Of a DNA stretch of 46,780 nucleotides, positions 24,146 to 31,608 are shown one piece after another. The position numbers and the translations under genes are program-made. Every line of letters begins with the position of its first letter. Position 1 is the stretch's first letter. The notes beneath the pieces are model-generated. The model saw only the letters and a program-made list of their open reading frames with translations, made no database searches and had not been told where the DNA came from. This DNA is from Mycolicibacterium sp. J2. Its GTDB lineage: Bacteria; Actinomycetota; Actinomycetes; Mycobacteriales; Mycobacteriaceae. The stretch is from NCBI RefSeq assembly GCF_026240945.1, contig NZ_JAPFPY010000036.1:1-46780 (forward strand), written 5' to 3'.

Positions 24146-24655
24146 ATGAGCACGGCAGCCGAGGACGACTACGAAGCCACCGCGCACGCGACCGCCTGGA
24201 TAGCCGACGCCACCCGCAGCTTCGCGGGGTTGGATGAGTCGGTACCGCACGAGGGTGACCGGTGGTCGCCGACCGGTGCCGCCCTCAGCCAACTGCGCGC
24301 CTCGATCACCCAACGCATTTCGGCGTTTCCGCGCCAGGGCAAGCCGATCCGCACCACCGACCCCGGGATCACGGTCAGCCACATCGCCCTGGCCAAGCTG
24401 CTGACGTGGTCGCTGGCCGGGCCGGCCGCCGATGTCGGGGCCGCGGTCGCCGATGTCGAGGTGACGGTCGAGGCCGAGCACTTGGCCGCCGTCCACGTGC
24501 ACCTCATCGGCGTCGGGACCCAACCGCGCGACCGGACCTATCTGCAGGACGGCGATGCGCTACGCGCACACGCCGCCCGAATTCTGGCGGCCACCCTCGG
24601 CGACGACTCGGCCGAGGTCATCGCCAGCTGGGACGACATCGTCGTCACGCACTGA
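24146..24655 (+). CDS. Hypothetical protein in ECF/Asp23 locus
   Basis: A 169-residue cytoplasmic protein that I cannot assign with confidence. The segment GITVSHIALAKLLTWSLAGPAADVGAAVADVEVTVEAEHLAAVHVHLIG weakly resembles the helix-strand core of Asp23/Gls24 domains seen in the divergent operon. No membrane helix and no zinc anti-sigma HxxxC motif are visible. Strong start context (GGAGA 6 bases before ATG). It is 88 bp downstream of the sigma gene and could be a regulator or partner of the Asp23 system. Confidence 0.65.
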   Translation: MSTAAEDDYEATAHATAWIADATRSFAGLDESVPHEGDRWSPTGAALSQLRASITQRISAFPRQGKPIRTTDPGITVSHIALAKLLTWSLAGPAADVGAAVADVEVTVEAEHLAAVHVHLIGVGTQPRDRTYLQDGDALRAHAARILAATLGDDSAEVIASWDDIVVTH

Positions 24656-24745
24656 GGTTCACGTCACGTTTGAACTCTGCCGGTGAACGGGTACGACCAC
24701 TCGCCGCAGAAGGCGGCCGCACCGTGATCGAAAGGGATTCCGACC

Positions 24746-25231
24746 ATGGGTCAGCCCGCGCGCGCAACACCAGGTGCCGGTGGCGCCTCGCCTGCCAAGA
24801 AAGCGGCAGCCAAGAAGGTCCCGGCTAAGAAGGCGGCCAAGAAGGCCGCGAAGAAAGCACCGGCGAAAAAGGTTGTGGCCAAGAAGACCCCGGCGAAAAA
24901 GGCCGCAGCGAAAAAGGGTGCAGCCAAGAAAGCACCGCCGAAGAAGGCAGCCAGGAAGGCACATCCGGATAAGGGCACCCCGAGATCGCGGCCACCCCGC
25001 GGCGCAGCGGCCGACGGGTCGGCGGATCCGACCATGGGCCTCCCGCCGCTGCCCGCGCCCCCGACCGACCCGGTCCAGATCCTCGGACTCGCGCGCGACT
25101 TCACCGCCGCCCAGTTACGGCAAGCGTGGCGCCGTTATGCCGCGCGGCATCATCCCGACCAAGGTGGTGACGCGGCCACCTTCGACCGCGGCCGGGCCGC
25201 ATACGAGACGCTGCGCGGACGCCCGCGATGA
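24746..25231 (+). CDS. Lysine-repeat tail fused to a C-terminal J-domain
   Basis: A 161-residue protein. Residues 17-71 carry eleven Lys-Lys pairs spaced every 4-5 residues in Ala/Pro/Val (PAKKA-type repeats like the tails of mycobacterial HupB and eukaryotic H1). A Pro/Arg-rich linker (72-106) follows. Residues about 107-161 form a compact J-domain: DPVQILGL, a helix-II-like TAAQLRQAWRRYAARH, the HPD tripeptide at 136-138, and a helix III ATFDRGRAAYETLRG. J-domains stimulate Hsp70 (DnaK) ATPase, and lysine-repeat tails bind nucleic acids. The combination suggests chaperone recruitment to DNA or RNA, which is inference. The next MFS gene overlaps its stop by 4 bp. Confidence 0.8.
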   Translation: MGQPARATPGAGGASPAKKAAAKKVPAKKAAKKAAKKAPAKKVVAKKTPAKKAAAKKGAAKKAPPKKAARKAHPDKGTPRSRPPRGAAADGSADPTMGLPPLPAPPTDPVQILGLARDFTAAQLRQAWRRYAARHHPDQGGDAATFDRGRAAYETLRGRPR

Positions 25232-26496
25232 CGACGGCGGACGCGCCGGAGTTGCGGCGCTCCCTGCGGGCGCTGAACGCGGTGAACTTCTTCATCGCCG
25301 ACGTGCAGGCCGGACTCGGCCCCTTCCTCGGGGTGTACCTGATCAACATGCACGGCTGGAACCCCGCCAGCATTGGGGTGATGCTGACCCTCGGCGGCGC
25401 GATCGGGTTGTTCCTGAACGCGCCCGCCGGAGCACTGATCGACCGGTCCACCCACAAACGCACCTTGCTCGCCGTCGCCGCCGCGCTGACCTCCGTCGGC
25501 ACCTTCATCGTCACGCTCGAGCCGACGCTGGCCGTGGTGACCGCGGCACAACTGCTGACCGGGATCGGTGGCGTGGTCGTCGGTCCGGTGCTCGCGGCGA
25601 TGGCACTCGGCTTGGTGGGCCCGAAACGCTATGCGGCACAGACGGGTCAAATGACCGCCTTCAATCACGCCGGCAACGTGGTCGGCTCGACCGTGGCCGG
25701 GCTGGCCGGTTACCTGGTGAGCCTGAAGCTGGGCTTCTGGATCGCCAGCCTCTTCGGCATCTTCGTCGTCGCCACGACGCTGATGATCAAGAGCTCACTG
25801 ATCGACAATCGGCTGGCCCGCGGCTTGGAGGAGACCCGGGACACCGAGGAACAACCGTCGGGGCTGCGCGTGCTGCTGCACAACCGGCCGCTGCTGGTGC
25901 TCGCCGCGGTGGTCGGCCTGTGGCAGCTGGCCAATGGGGCCATGCTGCCCATCGCCGGTCAGCAACTCGCGCTGGGGCACAGCCATGTCGGTGCGCTGTA
26001 TCAGGCGGCGCTGATCATCGTCGCGCAGCTGGTGATGATCCCGATGGCATTGCTCACCGGCTCGACGGAGCGGTGGGGCCGCAAGCCGCTGTTCCTCGTC
26101 GCCTTCGCGGTGCTCCCCCTGCGGGGGCTCCTGTTCGCGTGCACCAGCAGTCCCGCCGTGGTGATCGCGATCCAGGGGCTCGACGGTGTGGGCGCCGGGC
26201 TGCAGGGGCCGCTGTTCGCGGTGATGGTGGCCGACCTGACCCGCGGCACCGGCCGGTACAACATCGCGATGGGCGCGGCCACCATGGTGCAAGGTATCGG
26301 TGGCGCACTCAGCCCGACCCTGGCCGGTGCGGTGTACGCCCAATTCGGTTATGCGGCAGCCATGTTCACCTTGACGGCAATTTCGGTGCTGGCGTTGACG
26401 CTGCTGGTGATCGGCGTCCCGGAAACCCTGAAGCGCGACGCCGACTCCCCGGCCCGCGACGACCAGCCCGAGGGCGAGGCCACCGTGGCCGGTTGA
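25228..26496 (+). CDS. MFS transporter
   Basis: A 422-residue, 12-helix major facilitator. The loop 2-3 motif is degenerate (NAPAGALIDRSTHKRTL), and an equivalent TGSTERWGRKPLF occurs at the loop between helices 8 and 9. The second half has GLDGVGAGLQGPLFAVM, resembling the sugar- or drug-type branch. The last 20 residues are charged and cytoplasmic. Its start overlaps the J-domain gene, so it is translationally coupled. The substrate cannot be inferred. Confidence 0.82.
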   Translation: MTTADAPELRRSLRALNAVNFFIADVQAGLGPFLGVYLINMHGWNPASIGVMLTLGGAIGLFLNAPAGALIDRSTHKRTLLAVAAALTSVGTFIVTLEPTLAVVTAAQLLTGIGGVVVGPVLAAMALGLVGPKRYAAQTGQMTAFNHAGNVVGSTVAGLAGYLVSLKLGFWIASLFGIFVVATTLMIKSSLIDNRLARGLEETRDTEEQPSGLRVLLHNRPLLVLAAVVGLWQLANGAMLPIAGQQLALGHSHVGALYQAALIIVAQLVMIPMALLTGSTERWGRKPLFLVAFAVLPLRGLLFACTSSPAVVIAIQGLDGVGAGLQGPLFAVMVADLTRGTGRYNIAMGAATMVQGIGGALSPTLAGAVYAQFGYAAAMFTLTAISVLALTLLVIGVPETLKRDADSPARDDQPEGEATVAG

Positions 26497-26509
26497 CGCC
26501 GGTCGGTGC

Positions 26510-26583
26510 TGGAGCGAGTGACGGGATTCGAACCCGTGTAAACGGCTTTGCAGGCCGGTGCCTAGCCACTCAGCCACACCCGC
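26510..26583 (-). tRNA. tRNA-Cys (GCA)
   Basis: Read on the minus strand. The 7-bp acceptor stem GCGGGTG/CACTCGC (one G-T pair), the anticodon loop CTGCAAA with anticodon GCA on a CGGC/GCCG stem, the T-loop GGGTTCGAATCCC, the discriminator U73 (a tRNA-Cys identity base) and an encoded 3' CCA are all present. The 71-base body is 26513-26583. It stands between two protein genes, and no tandem copy is seen. Confidence 0.95.
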
Positions 26584-26643
26584 AGCAAGAGCAACATTGC
26601 CACCACCGCTGACCGGCGCCAATGGTTGCGCTCGCCGTGATCG

Positions 26644-27396
26644 CTATTCGTGCGGCATGCCCGCGGCGACCCCGTGCTGGGGCCAGCCGGGTGGGGAATC
26701 CTCCCAGGGTTCCTGCCTGCCGAACGGCGTCAGGTCCAGGAACGGGTAGCCGACCGCGGCGTGGTCAAGCCCGCGGGCGTACGCCGAATAGGTGTGGAAC
26801 ACCTCGTCACCGCGGCGCAGGAACACGCTGGCACCCGGCCAATCCCCGCGCAGGTCCCGGTCCGACCACCCGTCGGCACGCAGCTCGTCGAGCGATTTGT
26901 AGTTGTACTGCACCACAGCACGTTCCGGATCGAGCGTGACACCGAGGTCATAGGTGAAGTCCCCGTCCCGCGACGAATACCAGGGAAACGTCCACCCGTG
27001 TGCGTCGCGGTACCGGGCGATGCTGGCGTACGGCGCGCGCGACACACAGGCGAAGGTGACCCCTTTGCCGGTCAACAACGCCCGGTCCGATTCGGTGAAG
27101 GTGAGATCGGCGGCGGCGGTGCAGCTCGGGCAGCCCTGGTCGATATCGTCGAGCCACATGAAGTGGTGGATGTAGAGCTGTTGGCGGCCCTCGAACAAGT
27201 CGACCAGTCCGACCTCGCCGTCGGGCCCGTCGAATCGGTAGTCCTTGTCCACCTTCACCATCGGCAGCCGCCGGCGTTCGGCATTGACGGCGTCGCGCAG
27301 GTGGGTGACGTCACGTTCCCGCGCCAACAATCGCTTTCGGGCCACCAGCCACTGTTCACGGGATACCACGTCGGGATAGGCGGTGCTGAACGACAT
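26644..27396 (-). CDS. DUF899-family thioredoxin-fold protein
   Basis: A 250-residue soluble protein of the DUF899 (thioredoxin-like) family. The redox-type motif C89-P-S-C92 lies in HFMWLDDIDQGCPSC, after the family's N-terminal block WLVARKRLLARERDVTHLRD. The C-terminal half has YNYKSLDELRADGW and HTYSAYARGLDH. Biochemical function is not established. The fold suggests a thiol oxidoreductase. Strong start with GGAGG 8 bases ahead of the ATG. It is flanked by tRNA-Cys and the divergent MgtC gene. Confidence 0.87.
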   Translation of the reverse strand: MSFSTAYPDVVSREQWLVARKRLLARERDVTHLRDAVNAERRRLPMVKVDKDYRFDGPDGEVGLVDLFEGRQQLYIHHFMWLDDIDQGCPSCTAAADLTFTESDRALLTGKGVTFACVSRAPYASIARYRDAHGWTFPWYSSRDGDFTYDLGVTLDPERAVVQYNYKSLDELRADGWSDRDLRGDWPGASVFLRRGDEVFHTYSAYARGLDHAAVGYPFLDLTPFGRQEPWEDSPPGWPQHGVAAGMPHE

Positions 27397-27487
27397 CGGT
27401 CGACCTCCTTCGAGTCCAGTCGTGATGCAGACTTGCCACGCCGCGGAAATTCATCGCCGCAGGCCCGGCGCGGTCTAGGTTGATCGC

Positions 27488-28222
27488 ATGATGGAGTGGC
27501 TGGCCGATCCCCCACTGTTCGGCGGCCCCGGCCAGGGCAGCCGTCAGGTCATCGAGTTGTTCGCCGCCTTCGGCCTGACCGCGCTGATCGGCCTGGAACG
27601 CGAAATCCAGGGCAAGGCCGCCGGTCTGCGGACCCAGACCATCGTCGGCACCGCCGCGGCGCTGATCATGCTGATCAGTAAGTACGGCTTCTCCGACGTA
27701 CTGGTCGCCGGAACGGTCATGGTCGACCCGTCCCGCGTGGCGGCCCAGATCGTCTCGGGTATCGGCTTTCTCGGCGCTGGCATCATCATCACCCGCCGCG
27801 GCGCGGTGCACGGCCTGACCACCGCCGCAGCGGTGTGGGAGTCGGCCGCCATCGGGATGGCTGCCGGTGCAGGCCTGCTGCTGCTGGCCGTCACGGTGAC
27901 GGCCATCCATTTCCTGATCATCGTCGGGTTCATGCCGGTGGCGCGGCGGTTGGCGGCCCGGCTGTCCGGCTCGGTCCGCATGCACGTCACCTACGAGGAG
28001 GGCCGCGGCGTGATGACACAGCTTCTGGCGGCGTGCGATCGGCGTAGCTGGCAGCTCACCGAACTGGCCGCCGATCCCGGTGGGAAGCCGCTGGATGCAC
28101 CGGCCAATCTGTCCGGGGCGATCCTCACCCTGTCCGGCAACGGTGTCACCCAAGCCCCGTTGGTGCTCGCCGGGATCGACGGGGTGACCTCGGTCCGTCA
28201 GCTCGACGAGGACCCGGACTGA
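27488..28222 (+). CDS. MgtC/SapB-family membrane protein
   Basis: A 244-residue protein. The N-terminal 150 residues contain five to six hydrophobic segments with the family signature ALIGLEREIQGKAAGLRT (about 32-49) and GFLGAGIIITRRGAVHGLTTAAAVW (about 95-119). The C-terminal about 90 residues form a small soluble ACT-like domain. MgtC proteins inhibit F-type ATP synthase or regulate Mg2+ and phosphate homeostasis and support survival in macrophages and low Mg2+. Tail-to-tail with the MFS exporter with a 25-bp overlap of coding ends. Confidence 0.87.
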   Translation: MMEWLADPPLFGGPGQGSRQVIELFAAFGLTALIGLEREIQGKAAGLRTQTIVGTAAALIMLISKYGFSDVLVAGTVMVDPSRVAAQIVSGIGFLGAGIIITRRGAVHGLTTAAAVWESAAIGMAAGAGLLLLAVTVTAIHFLIIVGFMPVARRLAARLSGSVRMHVTYEEGRGVMTQLLAACDRRSWQLTELAADPGGKPLDAPANLSGAILTLSGNGVTQAPLVLAGIDGVTSVRQLDEDPD

Positions 28223-29634
28223 GGTGCGGGCCGGGTGGCCCGATAAGCCGCCACGGCGGTGACCGCGGCGAGCGCACTGAACACCGCGAACACCCACCGC
28301 GCCGCCGACACATCGTCGTGCTGCGCGTTGACGATCACCCCTGCCACCCCCGCGCCGAACGCCCCGCAGATCAACTGCACGGTGTTGATCGCCGCGGCCG
28401 CGGTGGCACCTTCGGCCGACGGGTCCTGCACGGCGCCCATCGCCCACGCCGACAGGTGCGGCCACGCCATCCCGATCCCGGTGCCGGTCACCACCAGCGC
28501 CAAAGCCCAGCCGAGGGTCACCCCGACCGAGGCGTCTTGGCGCACGCTGAGAGCGGCCGATCCCAACCCGACCGCCATCACCAGCGGCGCGACGGCCACG
28601 ATCCGGACCACCAACCCGCGCCGGTCCACGGACGCGCTGGCCAATTCGCCGGTGGTCCACCCGACTGCGAGGGCGACGCCGAGGAAGCCGGCTACTACGG
28701 GTTCCAGGTGAGCCAGCCGCTGCCCGAACAGCGGCACGTACATGTCGACCATCGTCGCGGCCATCAACAGCCCCAGGGTCAGATACATCCATTTCAGCGG
28801 TCCCGGCCGGAACGCTGTGGGCGGCAACACCGATAACGCCCGCGCCGCCCGCGCCCGGTCGACCATCAGGAAGGCCGCGACGAGGCCGAGCCCGCCGGCC
28901 AGCAGGGCGACCGTGAGTGCCGGGTTGCGTGGAATGCCGGCCACGCTGATGACCAGCGCCGCCGCCCCCAACAACAGCAGCGACCGGACCGGGATGCGCA
29001 GCGCCGACCGCTCGGCACCGGTGGCCGCCCGGCCAGGCAGCGCCACGGGCACCAGCACGGCCATGGCCGCGGTGAGGATTGCCAGCACACCGAAAGCCCA
29101 ACGCCACGAACCGAATTGCGCGAACAGTCCGCCACCGGCGGGACCGAGCAGGGTGCCCACCCCCCACATCGCCGACACCAGGGCTGAGGCGCGCACCCAT
29201 AACGACTGCGGCAGTGCGGCATTGATGACGGCGTAGCCCAGCCCGGCCAGCAGGCCACCGGCGGCGCCCTGCACTGTCCGGCCGACGAGCAGGAATTCCA
29301 TCGTGGGCGCGACCGCGCACAGCAGGCTGCCCGCCCCGAACACCGTCAGCCCGGCCAGATAGGACCGGCGCGGCCCCAGTCGGCTCAGCACCGCACCGAC
29401 GGTGGTCGCTGCCATCACCGACGCGACGAGGTACACCGTGGTGACCCAGGCGTAGAACCGGTGGCCGCCGATCTCGGCGACCGCGCTGGGCAGCAGGCTG
29501 ATGGTGAGGAACTCGTTGGTGGCATACAGCGCGACGCCACCGGCCAGAACCGTCGACGCGCCAAGATGTTTCGGGCCGAGCAGGTCGCGCCAGCTGCCCA
29601 TTCGGGCATCGTCGGTCGGCGATGTTCGAGTCAC
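28198..29634 (-). CDS. MFS drug-efflux transporter, Rv1634-like
   Basis: A 478-residue major facilitator with about 14 hydrophobic segments (DHA2-type drug:H+ antiporter). Motifs include GAVLSRLGPRRSYLAG after helix 2 and GRTVQGAAGGLLAGLGYA (antiporter motif C position) in helix 5. By position and orientation beside uvrB it corresponds to M. tuberculosis Rv1634, reported as a fluoroquinolone-efflux candidate. The GTG start at 29634 lies only 12 bases past a SoxR/MerR-type palindrome (29647-29670). That implies redox- or drug-inducible expression on a short or leaderless transcript. Confidence 0.87.
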   Translation of the reverse strand: MTRTSPTDDARMGSWRDLLGPKHLGASTVLAGGVALYATNEFLTISLLPSAVAEIGGHRFYAWVTTVYLVASVMAATTVGAVLSRLGPRRSYLAGLTVFGAGSLLCAVAPTMEFLLVGRTVQGAAGGLLAGLGYAVINAALPQSLWVRASALVSAMWGVGTLLGPAGGGLFAQFGSWRWAFGVLAILTAAMAVLVPVALPGRAATGAERSALRIPVRSLLLLGAAALVISVAGIPRNPALTVALLAGGLGLVAAFLMVDRARAARALSVLPPTAFRPGPLKWMYLTLGLLMAATMVDMYVPLFGQRLAHLEPVVAGFLGVALAVGWTTGELASASVDRRGLVVRIVAVAPLVMAVGLGSAALSVRQDASVGVTLGWALALVVTGTGIGMAWPHLSAWAMGAVQDPSAEGATAAAAINTVQLICGAFGAGVAGVIVNAQHDDVSAARWVFAVFSALAAVTAVAAYRATRPAPQSGSSSS

Positions 29635-29646
29635 CCTGCGACGTTA

Positions 29647-29670
29647 TGACCTCAACTTGCGTTGAGGTCA
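29647..29670 (-). promoter_or_regulatory. SoxR/MerR-type operator in the MFS exporter promoter
   Basis: A perfect 10-bp-arm palindrome, TGACCTCAAC and GTTGAGGTCA around a 4-base centre. Its core CCTCAA-N6-TTGAGG equals the SoxR-box pattern. On the minus strand the -35-like TTGACC at the right edge and the -10-like TAACGT at the left edge are about 19 bases apart. This is the long-spacer layout of MerR-family promoters. No merR/soxR gene is in the window. Confidence 0.72.
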
Positions 29671-29856
29671 AACCGACCCTCGTATCAGGTGCACCGATTT
29701 GCCATGGCGTTGCTCACGTCGGGTAACGTCGCCCCCGCCGTCGGGTTCCAAGCGGGTGCGAAACTCACTCCCCGCCGGGTTGGGCATGCTGATAGTCCCC
29801 CTCCCGGTATTGGCAAGCCTCCCGACGCTGCAACGGACGAAGGAGGATGCACGGTC

Positions 29857-31605
29857 GTGCCGACCACCGACTCCGCCGGTGACCGCAAGCCAGGCGCACT
29901 GAATCGGCTGAGGCAGAGCATCAGCGCGCCGGTCTTCGTCCCGGCCTCGGCAATCGTCATCGGGCTCATCGTCTTCGCGGCCGCATACTCCCATGTCGCA
30001 GAGGACGCCTTCACGCGACTGAACACGACGATCACCAGCGGAATTGGCTGGTGGTACATCCTGGCCACCACGGGATTCGTGATCTTCGCCATCTACTGCG
30101 GCGCGTCGCGGATCGGCACCATCCGACTGGGCCAGGACAACGAAAAACCGGAGTTCGGATTCTGGTCGTGGCTGGCCATGCTCTTCAGCGCCGGGATGGG
30201 CATCGGGCTGGTCTTCTATGGTGTCGCCGAACCGCTCACCCATTACGTGAGTCCGCCGCCGTCTCGCGGCGTGCCCGGTTTGACAGACGCGGCAGCCAAC
30301 CAAGCGATGGCGCTGACCTTGTTCCACTGGGGTCTTCATGCCTGGGGCGTCTATGTCGTCATCGGGTTGGGCATGGCGTACATGACCTATCGCCGCGGAC
30401 GGCCGCTGACGGTGCGTTGGCTGCTCGAACCACTACTGGGCGGCCGGCTCGTCGAGGGCGCCATCGGTCATGCCGTCGACATTGTCGCCATCGTCGGCAC
30501 GTTGTTCGGTGTCGCCACCTCCCTCGGGTTCGGGATCACCCAGATCGCGGCGGGCCTGGAGTATCTCGGCTGGATCGAGGTCAACAATTGGTGGACGGTC
30601 GCAATGATCGCCATCATCACCGCCATTTCGACGCTGTCGGTGGTCAGTGGCGTCGGCAAAGGGTTGAAGTGGCTGTCGAACGTCAACATGGTGCTCGCGG
30701 CCGCACTTGCGCTGTTCGTCCTGCTGCTCGGCCCCACCCTTTTCCTCCTACAAGCATGGGTGCAGAACCTCGGTGGCTACGTGCAGTCGCTACCGTCTCT
30801 GATGCTGCGCACGGCACCGTTCACCGATGGCACCTGGATGGGCAAGTGGACCATCTTCTATTGGGGATGGTGGATCAGCTGGGCACCGTTCGTCGGGATG
30901 TTCATCGCCCGGATCTCCCGCGGCCGGACGATTCGGGAGTTCGTCACCGGCGTGCTCCTCGTGCCAACACTCATCGGGTCGTTATGGTTCACGGTGTTCG
31001 GCGACTCAGCGGTCATCAGGGAGCGCGACCACGGCAACATGCTCGTCGACGGCGCGGTCGACACCAATACGTCGCTCTTCCGATTGCTCGACGGACTGCC
31101 GATCAGCGTCGTCACCAGTGTTCTTGCGGTGGCCGTGATCGTCTTTTTCTTCGTGACCTCGTCGGACTCGGGATCGCTGGTGATCGACATCCTGTCCTCG
31201 GGCGGCGAGCTCGATCCCCCCAAAGTCACCCGCATCTACTGGGCGGCTCTGGAAGGGATCGCGGCCGCAGTTCTGCTCGTCGTCGGTGGCGCTGGTTCGC
31301 TGACCGCGCTGCAGACGGCGTCGATCGCCACCGCTGCACCATTCTCCGTGGTGATGGTCCTCGCATGTTGGGCCATGTTCAGGGCCTTTAGATATGACCT
31401 GGCTACCAGCCCGCGATACCTTCACATCTCCACACCGGATGTGGCCAACCATGACGGCAGCCAGCAGTATCGACGCCACGACGTGTCAGCGACGCTGTCG
31501 GGACTTGTTGCGGTTCGGTCGATCGGCCCAGACACCATGGAAGTGAACCCGGAGACCGGCGCAGTCACCATCGCGATGCCCGACGACCCCCTGGGTGAGA
31601 CCTGA
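29857..31605 (+). CDS. BCCT-family osmolyte transporter
   Basis: A 582-residue membrane protein of the betaine-choline-carnitine transporter family. The GTG at 29857 preceded by GAAGGAGGA is the likely start (the frame is open to 29662). Twelve hydrophobic segments are visible. The substrate/Na+ motif SAGMGIGLVFYGVAEPLTH sits near residue 105, and the BCCT signature WGWWISWAPFVGMFIARISRGRTIREF lies near 330-355. The GMGIG pattern fits Na+-coupled glycine-betaine or proline-betaine carriers. It imports compatible solutes for osmoprotection. The C-terminal tail of about 65 residues is soluble and could be an osmosensor. It converges on uvrB with 3 bases between them. Confidence 0.87.
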   Translation: MPTTDSAGDRKPGALNRLRQSISAPVFVPASAIVIGLIVFAAAYSHVAEDAFTRLNTTITSGIGWWYILATTGFVIFAIYCGASRIGTIRLGQDNEKPEFGFWSWLAMLFSAGMGIGLVFYGVAEPLTHYVSPPPSRGVPGLTDAAANQAMALTLFHWGLHAWGVYVVIGLGMAYMTYRRGRPLTVRWLLEPLLGGRLVEGAIGHAVDIVAIVGTLFGVATSLGFGITQIAAGLEYLGWIEVNNWWTVAMIAIITAISTLSVVSGVGKGLKWLSNVNMVLAAALALFVLLLGPTLFLLQAWVQNLGGYVQSLPSLMLRTAPFTDGTWMGKWTIFYWGWWISWAPFVGMFIARISRGRTIREFVTGVLLVPTLIGSLWFTVFGDSAVIRERDHGNMLVDGAVDTNTSLFRLLDGLPISVVTSVLAVAVIVFFFVTSSDSGSLVIDILSSGGELDPPKVTRIYWAALEGIAAAVLLVVGGAGSLTALQTASIATAAPFSVVMVLACWAMFRAFRYDLATSPRYLHISTPDVANHDGSQQYRRHDVSATLSGLVAVRSIGPDTMEVNPETGAVTIAMPDDPLGET

Positions 31606-31608
31606 GTA

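Noticed and set aside
26510..26583. tRNA-Cys as an integration site for a genomic island
   Set aside because: No second copy of the tRNA 3' end and no integrase found in the window.
24774..26612. 612-codon plus-strand frame across the J-domain and MFS genes
   Set aside because: Arg-rich out-of-frame reading; it also runs through the tRNA-Cys.
27356..29671. 771-codon minus-strand frame across MgtC and the MFS exporter
   Set aside because: Low-complexity Gly/Arg/Ala shadow that contradicts both recognised genes.
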